Source: WHSW01 sp963759295
GTDB taxonomy: Bacteria > Actinomycetota > Thermoleophilia > Solirubrobacterales > 70-9
Length of the DNA stretch: 64,000 nt
Assembly: GCA_963759295.1 (NCBI GenBank)
Contig: CAVWYT010000010.1
Location: 62,001-126,000 of the forward strand
Direction: 5' to 3'
Part shown: one piece after another, positions 1 through 7,703 of the stretch
Layout of the letters: the number at the start of each line of letters is the position of its first letter
How positions within the stretch are numbered: the stretch's first letter is position 1
Notes under the pieces: model-generated
The model's input: only the letters and a program-made list of their open reading frames with translations
What the model was told of the DNA's origin: nothing
The model's database searches: none
Position numbers and translations under genes: made by a program

Positions 1-500
1 TCGCGGGTGAAGATCACCGGCTCGCCGCCGAGCGGGAAGTCGCGGCGCTGCGGCCAGCCGACATAGGTTTCGGGGAGCAGGATCCGACGCAGGTCCGGGT
101 GGCCGCGGAAGACGATCCCGAAGAACTCGTAGACCTCGCGCTCCTGGAACTCGGCCGTCGGGAACAACCGTACGCACGAGTCGATCTCCGGGAGGGCGTC
201 CGGCCCGGGATCCTCGAGCGCGGCCCGCACCCGTAGCCGCTCGACCCGGTCGCGGTTGAGGAGCTCGTAGTGGACGCCGAAGCGCGGCGTCGCCGGCAGG
301 TAGTCGACTCCGTGGACGCTGGCCAAAAACCGGTACTCCTGGCCCGGGGTCTCGCGAAGCCACGCGAGCACGGCCAGCACCTGGTCGGGGTCGATGATCA
401 GGCATGCTTGCTCGTGCTCGTAGTAGGTGGCGAGCACGCTGCCGGGATGGGCGTCGCGAAGCTCGCCGGCGATCAGCTCGAGGCCAGGGGCGTCGGGCAT
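1..500 (-). CDS. nuoC: NADH-quinone oxidoreductase subunit C (partial)
   Basis: Peripheral-arm subunit of respiratory complex I, which passes electrons from NADH to the quinone pool. The visible 166 residues carry NuoC hallmarks: a central LASVHGVDY stretch, and a conserved block reading FQEREVYEFFGIVF, then HPDLRRILLPE. The ATG at 498-500 has an AGGTGAG ribosome site just upstream and lies 4 bases after the nuoB stop, so it is the third gene of a nuoA-nuoB-nuoC operon. The 3' end lies beyond the left edge, so whether it is a NuoCD fusion cannot be seen. Confidence 0.93.
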   Translation of the reverse strand, partial: MPDAPGLELIAGELRDAHPGSVLATYYEHEQACLIIDPDQVLAVLAWLRETPGQEYRFLASVHGVDYLPATPRFGVHYELLNRDRVERLRVRAALEDPGPDALPEIDSCVRLFPTAEFQEREVYEFFGIVFRGHPDLRRILLPETYVGWPQRRDFPLGGEPVIFTR

Positions 501-504
501 CGGC

Positions 505-1275
505 TCACCTGACCCCGGCGCCCTGGCGCCCCGGTCCCCCTGGACCCTCGGGACCGGTGGACTCGGCGGCGGTCGCGACCGCCTGGCGAGCCCGCGCGTA
601 GGCGGCCGCGCCGGCATCCGACGGCTGACCGGCGATCACGTCGTCGCGCGCCCACTCCTCGGTCCCGATCGCGTTGTAGCGCCGGCGCCACCCCTGGTCG
701 GGGTTGCCCATGATCGCGCGCTGGAGCTTGTTGAAGCCGTAGAAAAGCGCCTCGACCCGAGGTGGGCAGCCCGGGACGTGGACGTCGATCGGCATGAACT
801 TGTCGGCCCCCTGGACGACCGCATAGTTGGAGAACATCCCGCCCGACGAGGAGCAGGCGCCCATCGAGATCGCCCATCGCGGCTCCAGCATCTGGTCGTA
901 GAGGCGGCGGACGACCGGGGCCATCTTGATCGAGACTCGGCCCGAGAGGATGATGAAGTCCGCCTGGCGCGGAGAGGCGCGGAGGGCCTCGGCACCGAAG
1001 CGGGCGATGTCGTTGCGGGCGCCGACCATGGCGATCATTTCGATCGCGCAGCAGGCGAGCCCGAAGGTCATCGGGAACATCGAGTTCGACGCGCCCCAGG
1101 CGAGCAGCTTCTCCAGCGACGTCGTCAGCACCGACTGCGAGACGTGCTCGGAGAGCTCCTCGTCGGTGAGATCGCCGCGCAACAGGTCGCGGGCGCGCAG
1201 CTGGCGAACCCGGAGGTGCTCCGGAGATCCCGGCTCGACCAGCGGCGAGAGCGCCCGGAGCTTCTCCCGTCTCAC
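505..1275 (-). CDS. nuoB: NADH-quinone oxidoreductase subunit B
   Basis: Complex I subunit that holds the terminal 4Fe-4S cluster N2 next to the quinone site. The cluster ligands are visible: the tandem cysteines of LACCAIEM, the cysteine of GACSSSGG, and that of VPGCPPR. I chose the GTG at 1275, whose GTGA overlaps the nuoA stop; this gives 256 residues with a charged N-terminal extension of about 60 residues before the core. The frame is open further upstream, but there it runs antisense through nuoA. The actual start could also be an internal GTG. C-terminal residues after about 225 are low-complexity Gly/Ala/Pro. Confidence 0.93.
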   Translation of the reverse strand: MRREKLRALSPLVEPGSPEHLRVRQLRARDLLRGDLTDEELSEHVSQSVLTTSLEKLLAWGASNSMFPMTFGLACCAIEMIAMVGARNDIARFGAEALRASPRQADFIILSGRVSIKMAPVVRRLYDQMLEPRWAISMGACSSSGGMFSNYAVVQGADKFMPIDVHVPGCPPRVEALFYGFNKLQRAIMGNPDQGWRRRYNAIGTEEWARDDVIAGQPSDAGAAAYARARQAVATAAESTGPEGPGGPGRQGAGVR

Positions 1276-1670
1276 CTCCAATCGAGTGCCCCTCGGCGCC
1301 ACACGTAGATCAATGCGACGAGCAGCAGAACCACGAACACCAGCACTTCCACGAGGACGAAGACCGAGTCGGCGGCGTTGATCAGAACGCCGACCGGATA
1401 CAGGAAGACGACCTCGATGTCGAAGAGGATGAACAGCATCGCGACCATGTAGAAGCTGACCCCGAAGCGGAAGGTCCGCGAGACCTCGCTCGGCAGCCCG
1501 CATTCATAGGGATCCGCCTTCGCCCGGCGGACGCGCAGGTTCTTGCGGCCGACGAATCTGTTGAGGACCGCGAACGCCGTCCCGACGAGCGCACCGAGGA
1601 CGACGAACACCAGAATCGGAAGGTAGCTCTGGAGCACAGCCGGCCCGAGTTGTACTCGAGTTTGTGGCAA
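1272..1670 (-). CDS. nuoA: NADH-quinone oxidoreductase subunit A
   Basis: Small membrane subunit of complex I, 132 residues with three hydrophobic segments (about 15-37, 68-90, 98-120). It shows the family signature YECGLP followed by FRFGVSFYMVAMLFILFDIE, whose acidic residues lie in the quinone-site loop. The first usable codon is a TTG at 1668-1670; no ATG or GTG fits the expected N-terminus better, except a GTG eleven codons in. It is the first gene of the nuo operon on the minus strand. The AT-richer stretch 1671-1720 upstream probably contains the operon promoter, but I see no clear -35/-10 pair. Confidence 0.93.
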   Translation of the reverse strand: MPQTRVQLGPAVLQSYLPILVFVVLGALVGTAFAVLNRFVGRKNLRVRRAKADPYECGLPSEVSRTFRFGVSFYMVAMLFILFDIEVVFLYPVGVLINAADSVFVLVEVLVFVVLLLVALIYVWRRGALDWR

Positions 1671-1805
1671 CTTGCTACATAGTGTTATTCCGCATCAGAA
1701 AGCGGGAAATCCGACCTCATCGGGCGGGTTTAGCCGGCGACCGCCAAGCGCGACCTTCCGAACCCCTGGGCCGCGCCGCGCCCAGCGTGGTTTGATCCGC
1801 CGGCT

Positions 1806-2240
1806 GTGGAGAGCGTCCACCTGATCGTCGGCGTCGGCGTCCTCGCCACCAACCTCACTGCCGGCGCGATCGGCGGCGCGGCGTGGCTGCGCCGCCGCCC
1901 GAGCGTCGGCTTCTGGTACGCGCTGCGCGTCGCTCAGGCGGCGGTCGTCCTCCAGGTCCTGCTCGGCGCGATCCTGCTGCTCGCCGGCCATGAGGCCGAC
2001 GATCTGCACTACGTCTACGGCATCCTGCCGCTGCTTGTCTCGCTGCTCGCCGAGGGCGCCCGTGCCGGAGCCGCCGAGCGCGAGCTCGAGGGCGTCGACT
2101 TCGACTCGCTGCCGACCGAGCGCCAGCGGGCGTTCGCGGCAGCGATCGTTCGTCGAGAGACGGGGATCATGTCCGTCTCGGCACTGGTCGTCTTCCTGCT
2201 CGCGCTGCGCGCGGCGGGAACCAGCGGCGGCCTCCTTTAA
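1806..2240 (+). CDS. Small integral membrane protein of unknown function
   Basis: 144 residues from a GTG start, with about four hydrophobic segments (near residues 5-25, 39-60, 68-85 and 122-140) and a short cytosolic-looking loop containing RELEGVDFDSLPTERQRAF. The block DDLHYVYGILPLL lies at the centre. I do not recognise a named family. It is transcribed divergently from nuoA, 135 bases away, and followed by a 53-residue frame; nothing in the sequence ties it to complex I assembly. Codon use is typical of the neighbourhood. Confidence 0.75.
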   Translation: MESVHLIVGVGVLATNLTAGAIGGAAWLRRRPSVGFWYALRVAQAAVVLQVLLGAILLLAGHEADDLHYVYGILPLLVSLLAEGARAGAAERELEGVDFDSLPTERQRAFAAAIVRRETGIMSVSALVVFLLALRAAGTSGGLL

Positions 2241-2290
2241 GTTCCCGGATAGAGCGCGACTTCCCGGGTACTCGTCGGTTACGGGAGATG

Positions 2291-2452
2291 ATGGCCGAAA
2301 GTCGTGCAAACGGTAAGGACCCGCAGCCTCCGGACGATCGCGAGCCCGAGCGGCCTGACCATCCGGCCGAGCTCGCCCGGCGCGAGCTCGTCGAGTGGTG
2401 CAAGGCACACCAGCTGCCGGTCCCGGCCGAGCCCCGGCGACCGCGGCGCTAG
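2291..2452 (+). CDS. Small hydrophilic protein (53 aa)
   Basis: Short frame ATG 2291 to TAG 2450-2452, preceded by GGGAG about 4 bases upstream (the adjacent ATG at 2288 is out of frame). The product is very polar, rich in Pro, Arg and Glu, with a single ELARRELVEWCKAHQLPVP segment likely to form a helix. Third codon positions are almost all G or C, as in true genes here. It follows the membrane protein by 50 bases on the same strand. Function unknown; it could be a chance frame. Confidence 0.45.
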   Translation: MAESRANGKDPQPPDDREPERPDHPAELARRELVEWCKAHQLPVPAEPRRPRR

Positions 2453-2498
2453 TCGCCGGCGGCCCGTCCGCCTCGCCGGCGCTCGCCCCGGCGGCCGC

Positions 2499-2975
2499 TC
2501 AGTCGAGCGCGCGGTAGTTGCCGGCGAAGAAGATCAGCGGGTCACCGCCTGCCGCCCCCAGCTCGATCACGTCGCCGACCGCGATCTCGTGGTCGCCGCC
2601 CTCGTGCAGGGCGCGCAGCGAGCACCCGACCCAGGCGACCGCGCCATCGAGGATCGGCACTCCGGCGCGCTCCGTGAAGGCGACCTCGCGGAACTTCTCC
2701 GCGTGCGAGGCCTTCGAGGCGAACGCGCGCGCCAGGACGGCCTGGTCGGCGCCGAGGACGCTGACCCCGAACCGGCCCGTCTCGCGAACCACCGCGAGCG
2801 TGCGCGAGCCGCGGTCGAGGCAGGCGAGCAGCAGCGGCGGGTCGAGCGACAGCGAGCTGACCGCGTTCGCGGTCGCGCCCGCCGGCCCCCGGGAGCCGGT
2901 GGCGGTGACGATCGTCACTCCGGTCGGCAGCGCCGCCATCGCTCGGCGGAAGAGATCGGGCGTCGGCGCTGCCAA
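2499..2975 (-). CDS. Flavin reductase-like FMN-binding protein
   Basis: 158-residue split-barrel protein of the flavin reductase-like family (HpaC/DIM6 type), which binds FMN and usually supplies reduced flavin to a partner monooxygenase. Typical features are LFRRAMAALPTGVTIVT at the N-terminus, SSLSLDPPLLLACL in the middle, and the C-terminal DHEIAVGDVIE plus LIFFAGNYRAL. I chose the TTG at 2975 because upstream extension would run across the divergent cytochrome gene, whose ATG is only 13 bases away. No partner oxygenase gene is adjacent, so the substrate is unknown. Confidence 0.85.
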   Translation of the reverse strand: MAAPTPDLFRRAMAALPTGVTIVTATGSRGPAGATANAVSSLSLDPPLLLACLDRGSRTLAVVRETGRFGVSVLGADQAVLARAFASKASHAEKFREVAFTERAGVPILDGAVAWVGCSLRALHEGGDHEIAVGDVIELGAAGGDPLIFFAGNYRALD

Positions 2976-2988
2976 GGTCCCCGGAAGT

Positions 2989-3417
2989 ATGATGCCGCCG
3001 GTCTTGCGCAGGCTTTGGCTTCCGACAGCGGCAATCGCGGCGGCGCTGGCCCTCGGCGCGTGCGGCACCGAGGGGATCCAGCTTGCCGACAGCGATCCGG
3101 ATTACTCGGGCGCCGAGCTCTTCTCCGAGCGCTGCTCGGGTTGCCACTCGCTTCAGGCCGCCGGCGCGCAGGGGTCGGCGAACCGCGCTGTCCGCAACCA
3201 GGGTCCGGACCTGAATCAGCGTCGCGAGAGCGTCGAGGACGTGCTCTACGCGATTCGCAACGGCGGCTTCTCCGGAGCGATCATGCCCCAGAACATCGTC
3301 GTCGGCGACGACGCCCAGGCGGTTGCGGAGTTCGTCGCCAACTACGCCGGCGCCGACGTCCACCGGTCCGCGAAACCCGGCGAGGACCTCAACGTGCCCG
3401 CGTCGGCCGCCCCCTGA
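2989..3417 (+). CDS. c-type cytochrome lipoprotein
   Basis: 142-residue exported monohaem cytochrome. It has a basic start, a hydrophobic stretch and a lipobox ending LALGAC at about residue 23, so it should be lipid-anchored outside the membrane. The haem site is CSGCH at about residues 49-53, and the likely axial methionine is in GAIMPQN near residue 100. Two consecutive ATGs (2989 and 2992) are possible starts. The redox partner is unknown; location near the nuo genes hints at respiration but proves nothing. It ends 13 bases before serS. Confidence 0.88.
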   Translation: MMPPVLRRLWLPTAAIAAALALGACGTEGIQLADSDPDYSGAELFSERCSGCHSLQAAGAQGSANRAVRNQGPDLNQRRESVEDVLYAIRNGGFSGAIMPQNIVVGDDAQAVAEFVANYAGADVHRSAKPGEDLNVPASAAP

Positions 3418-3430
3418 CCTGAGGGCGCGG

Positions 3431-4696
3431 ATGCTCGATCTGCGGGCGATCCGCGACGATCCCGGCCCGGCCAGGGAGGCGCTGGCGCGCCGCGGTGCCG
3501 GCGAGGCGCTGGACGAGCTGCTGGCCCTCGACGGCCGGCGTCGGGAGCTGCTTCCCGGGGTCGAGGGCCGGCGCGCCGAGCAGAACCAGGCCTCCGAGGA
3601 GATCGCGGCCCGCAAGCGCGCCGGCGAGGACGCGGCCGAGGAGATCGGGCGCATGCGCGCGCTGTCGGCGGAGCTGAAGCGGATGCAGGCCGAGCTCGCC
3701 GAGGTCGAGGAGCGCCGCGACGCGCTCGCGGCCACGCTTCCGAACCTTCCTCACCCCGACGCCCCGGACGGCGGTGAGGACGACGCCGTCACGATCCGCG
3801 AGGTGGGCGAGACGCCGGGCTTCGGATTCGAGGTCCGCGACCACCTCGACCTGGGCCTCGAGCACGGCTGGATCGAGGTCGAACAGGCGGCGCAGGCGTC
3901 CGGGTCGCGGTTCGCCTACCTGCTCGGCGACCTGGTGATGGTCGAGCTGGCGCTGATCCGGTTGGTCGTCGACACCGTGCGCGACGAGGGCTTCGAGCCG
4001 GTCGTCCCCCCGGTCTTGGTCCGCGAGGGGCCGCTGTTCGGCACCGGGTTCTTCCCCGGCGAGCGCGAGATGATCTACGCGGTGGAGCGCGACCAGCTGT
4101 TCTTGGTCGGCACCTCGGAGGTCTCGCTCGCGGCCCTGCACGCCGACCAGATCCTCGGCGTCGGCGCGCTGCCGCTCCGCTACGCCGGGATCTCGACCTG
4201 CTTTCGCCGCGAGGCCGGGGCGGCGGGGCGCGATACGCGGGGGATCTTCCGCGTGCACCAGTTCGACAAGGTCGAGATGTTCTCGTTCGTCGAGCCTGAC
4301 CACTCGCCGGCCGAGCACGAGCGCATGCTCGCGATCCAGGAGCGCATCCTCGCCGCGCTCGAGATCCCGTATCGCGTCGTCGAGATCGCGGTCGGGGACC
4401 TCGGCGCTCCGGCGGCGCGCAAGTTCGACTGCGAGGGGTGGGTCCCGAGCCAGGGCCGCTATCGCGAGCTGACCTCGTGCTCGAACACCACCGACTATCA
4501 GGCGCGTCGGCTCGGCGCCCGCTTTCGGCCCGAGCCGGACGCCGCACCGGAGTTCGTCCACACCCTGAACGGGACCGCGGCCGCGGTTGGCCGCACGCTG
4601 ATCGCCCTGATCGAGAACGGCCAGCGCGCGGACGGCAGCGTGGCGCTGCCCGAGGCGCTCGTCGGCGCCGGGGCGCCCGCGACTATTCCGGCTTAG
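3431..4696 (+). CDS. serS: Serine-tRNA ligase
   Basis: Charges tRNA-Ser (and tRNA-Sec where present) with serine. 421 residues, the normal length. Residues about 30-105 form the long antiparallel coiled-coil arm that grips the tRNA, followed by the class II catalytic core: motif 2 with CFRREAGAAGRDTRGIFRVH, and motif 3 with LNGTAAAVGRTLIALIEN at the C-terminus. The start MLDLRAIRDDP is the family's usual N-terminus. Its stop codon overlaps the 3' end of the convergent msrB by 14 bases. Confidence 0.97.
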   Translation: MLDLRAIRDDPGPAREALARRGAGEALDELLALDGRRRELLPGVEGRRAEQNQASEEIAARKRAGEDAAEEIGRMRALSAELKRMQAELAEVEERRDALAATLPNLPHPDAPDGGEDDAVTIREVGETPGFGFEVRDHLDLGLEHGWIEVEQAAQASGSRFAYLLGDLVMVELALIRLVVDTVRDEGFEPVVPPVLVREGPLFGTGFFPGEREMIYAVERDQLFLVGTSEVSLAALHADQILGVGALPLRYAGISTCFRREAGAAGRDTRGIFRVHQFDKVEMFSFVEPDHSPAEHERMLAIQERILAALEIPYRVVEIAVGDLGAPAARKFDCEGWVPSQGRYRELTSCSNTTDYQARRLGARFRPEPDAAPEFVHTLNGTAAAVGRTLIALIENGQRADGSVALPEALVGAGAPATIPA

Positions 4697-5081
4697 AGTC
4701 GAGCTCGAGCGAGCAGCTGTTGATGCAGTAGCGCAGCCCGGTCGGATCCGGGCCGTCGTCGAACACGTGACCGAGGTGGCTGCCGCAGCGCTTGCAGTGA
4801 ACCTCGGTGCGACGCATGAAGAAGCCGTGATCGTCCTCGGTCTCGACGGCGTCCTGCTCGAGCGGCTCAAAGAAGCTCGGCCAGCCGGTCTTCGAGTCGA
4901 ACTTCGTCTCGGAGTCGAACAGCTCCTGGCCGCAGGCCCGGCATCGGTAGACGCCCTCGCCCTTGCTGTCCCAGTAGGCGCCCGTGAACGCCCGCTCGGT
5001 GCCCCTCTCGCGCAGCACGTGATACTCCTCGGGCGAGAGCTCCGCCCGCCACTCCGCTTCCGTCTTTTGAACCTTGTCCAT
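4683..5081 (-). CDS. msrB: Peptide-methionine (R)-S-oxide reductase MsrB
   Basis: Repairs the R epimer of oxidised methionine in proteins, with thioredoxin as reductant. 132 residues. Two CxxC pairs (CRAC near residue 50 and CKRC near residue 97) make the structural zinc site. The catalytic cysteine is in RYCINSCSLEL near the C-terminus, after the conserved GWPSFFEP and GSHLGHVFDDGP blocks. The ATG at 5081 gives a canonical N-terminus; the frame is open for 33 more codons upstream but that sequence is not conserved-looking. Tail-to-tail overlap with serS. Confidence 0.95.
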   Translation of the reverse strand: MDKVQKTEAEWRAELSPEEYHVLRERGTERAFTGAYWDSKGEGVYRCRACGQELFDSETKFDSKTGWPSFFEPLEQDAVETEDDHGFFMRRTEVHCKRCGSHLGHVFDDGPDPTGLRYCINSCSLELDSKPE

Positions 5082-5379
5082 CGTCTGGAAGGTTAGGGCG
5101 TCGATGGTCTTGAGCGGGCCCCGGGATCCCGAGGGCGAGCGAGCAGCCGAAGCGCCCCCGCCCGGCAGACGGGAGGGCAAGCACCGGGCGAGGGCGTCGG
5201 CGGGTCGAAACGGACCCTGAGATCGGGACGCGAGCGTTTACCGATCCACGACGGATTGTCGTCGTTGCCGTCCGGCGCCACATCGTTGGCCGCCCGCGAA
5301 TCGAGTCAGTAGTTAGCCGCAGTCCGGGAGGGCGGCCAACCGGCAGGTCAGGCGTGCACTGGCGGTACTCTCCCGGGGC
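5082..5379. other. Divergent intergenic region
   Basis: 298 bases between the divergent msrB and the NarL-type regulator. I see no convincing open frame. It must hold promoters for both genes, but no clear -35/-10 pair stands out; the sequence GGTACTCTCC just ahead of the regulator start is a possible -10 area. Confidence 0.4.
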
Positions 5380-6018
5380 GTGCGGGAGGCGATCAAGATC
5401 GTGCTTGCGGACGATCATGCCGTCGTCCGAAGCGCGCTGCGACTGCTGCTCGACGCCGAGCGGGACCTCGAGGTGGTCGCGGAGGCGGGCGACATCGAAT
5501 CGACGGTGCGCTACGTGCGCGGACACAAGCCCGATGTGCTGATCCTCGACCTCAACATGCCGGGCGGCCCGAGCATTTCGGCCGTGCCGAAGCTGCAGGA
5601 GGCGTCGCCCGATACCGGGATCGTCGTCCTGACGATGCAGAGCGAGCCCGCCTACGCCCGCGAGGCGATCCAGAACGGCGTGCTCGGCTACGTGCTCAAG
5701 GACGCCGTCGACAAGCAGCTGGTCAACGCGGTGCGCCTCGCGGCCGAGGGCCGCACCTACCTACAGCCGGAGCTCGGCGCGCGGCTGGCCGCCGACCCCG
5801 GCGAGGATTCGGGCGGCCTCTCGGAGCGCGAGCGCGACGTCCTGCGACTGATCGCGCTCGGGCACACGAACTCCGAGATCGCCCGGCAGCTGTTCCTCAG
5901 CGTGCGCACCGTCGAGTCCCATCGCGCCCACATCCAGCAGAAGCTTCAGCTCTCCAAGCGCTCGGAGCTCGTCCGCTACGCGCTCGAGCGCGGCCTGCTG
6001 GACCCCGAGCAGCACTGA
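5380..6018 (+). CDS. NarL/FixJ-family response regulator
   Basis: 212 residues: receiver domain at 1-120 with acidic pocket LADDH, phospho-acceptor aspartate in VLILDLNMPGG (about residue 56) and the conserved lysine in GYVLKDA; LuxR-type helix-turn-helix at 145-205 with LSEREREVL-like LSERERDVLRLIALGHTNSE and RTVESHRAHIQQKL. Starts at a GTG. It converges on a kinase gene 12 bases away on the other strand that lacks a sensor domain, an obvious candidate partner. The target genes are unknown. Confidence 0.93.
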   Translation: MREAIKIVLADDHAVVRSALRLLLDAERDLEVVAEAGDIESTVRYVRGHKPDVLILDLNMPGGPSISAVPKLQEASPDTGIVVLTMQSEPAYAREAIQNGVLGYVLKDAVDKQLVNAVRLAAEGRTYLQPELGARLAADPGEDSGGLSERERDVLRLIALGHTNSEIARQLFLSVRTVESHRAHIQQKLQLSKRSELVRYALERGLLDPEQH

Positions 6019-6030
6019 GGCGTGGCGCCG

Positions 6031-6678
6031 TCAGGCGCCGACCGGGATCCGCACCTCGACCGAGGTCCCCTCGCCCGGCGCGGAGTCGACGTCGAGCCGG
6101 CCCTCGAACACGGCGACCCTCTCCTCGATCCCGAGCAGGCCGCGGCCGTCGGTCTCGGCCTCCGGATCGAAGCCGACCCCGTCGTCCACGACCCGCACCG
6201 AGATCAACCGCGCGCGCTTGGAGATCCGCACGTCGACGGCCTTCGCCCTGCCGTGCTCGGCGGCGTTGGCGAGCGCCTCCTCGGCGACCCGGAACAGCGC
6301 GCTTTCGAGCTCCGGGTCGAACCGCTGCGTCGTCTCGTCGTCGACCGAGAGGCGCACCTCGACGCCGTCGGCGGCGTGCATGAGCGCCAGGGTCTCGAGC
6401 GCTTCGGGCAGGCCGAGCTCGTCGAGCGCGATCGGGCGCCATCGTGTCAGCCGCGAGCGCAGGTCGGCGATCTCGACCGCAAGCGCCTCGACCGCGCCGT
6501 CGAGCGTCAGCCGCATGTCGTCGTGCGAGGCCCCGCGGGCAGCGGCGAGCGTGAGCCGGACGGCACCCAGTCGTTGCAGGGTCTCGTCATGCAGCTCGCG
6601 GACCCACTGGGCCCGTTCGCGCTCCATCGCGGCGAGGCTGTGGCCGAGGGGCTCGGCGGCGATCCGCTCTTCGCTCAC
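6031..6678 (-). CDS. Sensor-less histidine kinase (HisKA_3/HATPase)
   Basis: 215 residues that contain only the catalytic part of a NarL-type kinase: the phospho-acceptor block WVRELHDETLQRLGAVR at about residue 30, then an ATP-binding domain with N-box EEALANAAEHGRA and G-boxes DDGVGFDPE and GLLGIEER. No membrane segment or sensory domain is encoded from the GTG at 6678; upstream codons in frame overlap the next gene and look non-coding. It probably phosphorylates the convergently encoded regulator at 5380-6018, perhaps sensing through a partner protein. Confidence 0.85.
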   Translation of the reverse strand: MSEERIAAEPLGHSLAAMERERAQWVRELHDETLQRLGAVRLTLAAARGASHDDMRLTLDGAVEALAVEIADLRSRLTRWRPIALDELGLPEALETLALMHAADGVEVRLSVDDETTQRFDPELESALFRVAEEALANAAEHGRAKAVDVRISKRARLISVRVVDDGVGFDPEAETDGRGLLGIEERVAVFEGRLDVDSAPGEGTSVEVRIPVGA

Positions 6679-6732
6679 CCGAGGACCGTATGCGCGCCCG
6701 GCGACGATTACATCGGGGCAAAGAAGCAGTTC

Positions 6733-6755
6733 GCGTCCGTGGTTTCCACGGACGC
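6733..6755 (-). terminator. Hairpin terminator after SDR gene
   Basis: Perfect 10-bp stem (GCGTCCGTGG paired with CCACGGACGC) with a 3-base loop, 12 bases downstream of the SDR stop at 6768 and ahead of the kinase gene on the same strand. The following minus-strand sequence contains a short T-rich stretch. It would separate the two transcription units. Confidence 0.6.
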
Positions 6756-6767
6756 AACGGCCGGCCC

Positions 6768-7595
6768 TCAGTGCTCGGAGCGGCGGACGGCGTCCGCGAC
6801 TCGCTCGTCGCGTGCCAGCGCCCGGTCGGTGAGCGGGCTGAGCATCCCCCGCAGGATCGAGTAGGCGGCCCACCATCGGGGAAGGATCACGCGCGGCTGG
6901 CGCCGCTCGATGCCGGCGACGATCCGGACCGCCAGCCTCTCGGGCGTGATCCGCCGGGTGATCAATGACGGCAACGTCGCCTCGAGCTCCGCCGCGACGT
7001 CATCGGCGAGCGTCTCGCGGACCATCCGCGTGTCGACGAACCCGGGGTAGACGACCGTCGCCCCCGCCCCGTGGGCGGCAAGCTCGACACGCAGGGCGCG
7101 GCCGAGCTGCTCGACCGCGGCCTTGCTGGCCGCATACGGAGCGGCGAACGTCCCGTTCATGAACGCGTAGATCGACGCGATCACGACCACCTGACCGCGG
7201 TGCTCGACGATCTGCGGCAGCGCCGCCCGGACCGTCCTCCAGACACCGAGCAGGTTGACCTCGAGGACGCGCTCGAAGGCGTCGGGATCGATCGAGTACA
7301 GCGTCCGTGGCGGCGGCGCGACGCCGGCGTTGGCGACCACCAAGTCGAGCCCGCCGAAGCGGTCGACCGCCTCGGCGACGATCCGGTCGAGCGAGTCACG
7401 ATCGGTCGCGTCGCCGGCGAGCCCGATCGCGCGGCCGCCGAGCTCCGAGGCGACCGCCTCGATCTCGGCCCGATCGAGGTCGGTGAGCACGAGCGAGGTG
7501 CCGCGTGCGTGCAGCCGCCGCGCCGTCTCGAGCCCGATCCCGCGCGATGCGCCCGTGATCAAAGCGGTCCGGCCCGGGAGCGGAAACGAAGCCAT
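6768..7595 (-). CDS. Short-chain dehydrogenase/reductase (SDR)
   Basis: 275-residue NAD(P)-dependent oxidoreductase. Rossmann nucleotide motif TGASRGIGLETA at about residues 12-23, NAGV motif near 88, catalytic Ser in VIASIYAF, and YAASK for the Tyr/Lys pair near residues 152-156. The C-terminal part has a basic, partly hydrophobic segment (RVILPRWWAAYSILRGML) resembling membrane-associated SDRs of the DHRS7/ketoacyl-reductase group. Start ATG at 7595. Substrate not predictable. It is followed by a strong hairpin. Confidence 0.9.
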   Translation of the reverse strand: MASFPLPGRTALITGASRGIGLETARRLHARGTSLVLTDLDRAEIEAVASELGGRAIGLAGDATDRDSLDRIVAEAVDRFGGLDLVVANAGVAPPPRTLYSIDPDAFERVLEVNLLGVWRTVRAALPQIVEHRGQVVVIASIYAFMNGTFAAPYAASKAAVEQLGRALRVELAAHGAGATVVYPGFVDTRMVRETLADDVAAELEATLPSLITRRITPERLAVRIVAGIERRQPRVILPRWWAAYSILRGMLSPLTDRALARDERVADAVRRSEH

Positions 7596-7703
7596 CGCCG
7601 GGAGTTCTATCGGGCGCACGCCGCGTTTCGGCGGCACGAGCGGATCGGGGGGCGCCCAGCGCGGCGACCGGCGACTTCGCCGCCGCGCGGGTGCCAATCG
7701 AGA

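Noticed and set aside
1276..1503. Extension of nuoB by about 76 residues
   Set aside because: It would overlap nuoA in another frame; the GTG overlapping the nuoA stop gives a sensible product.
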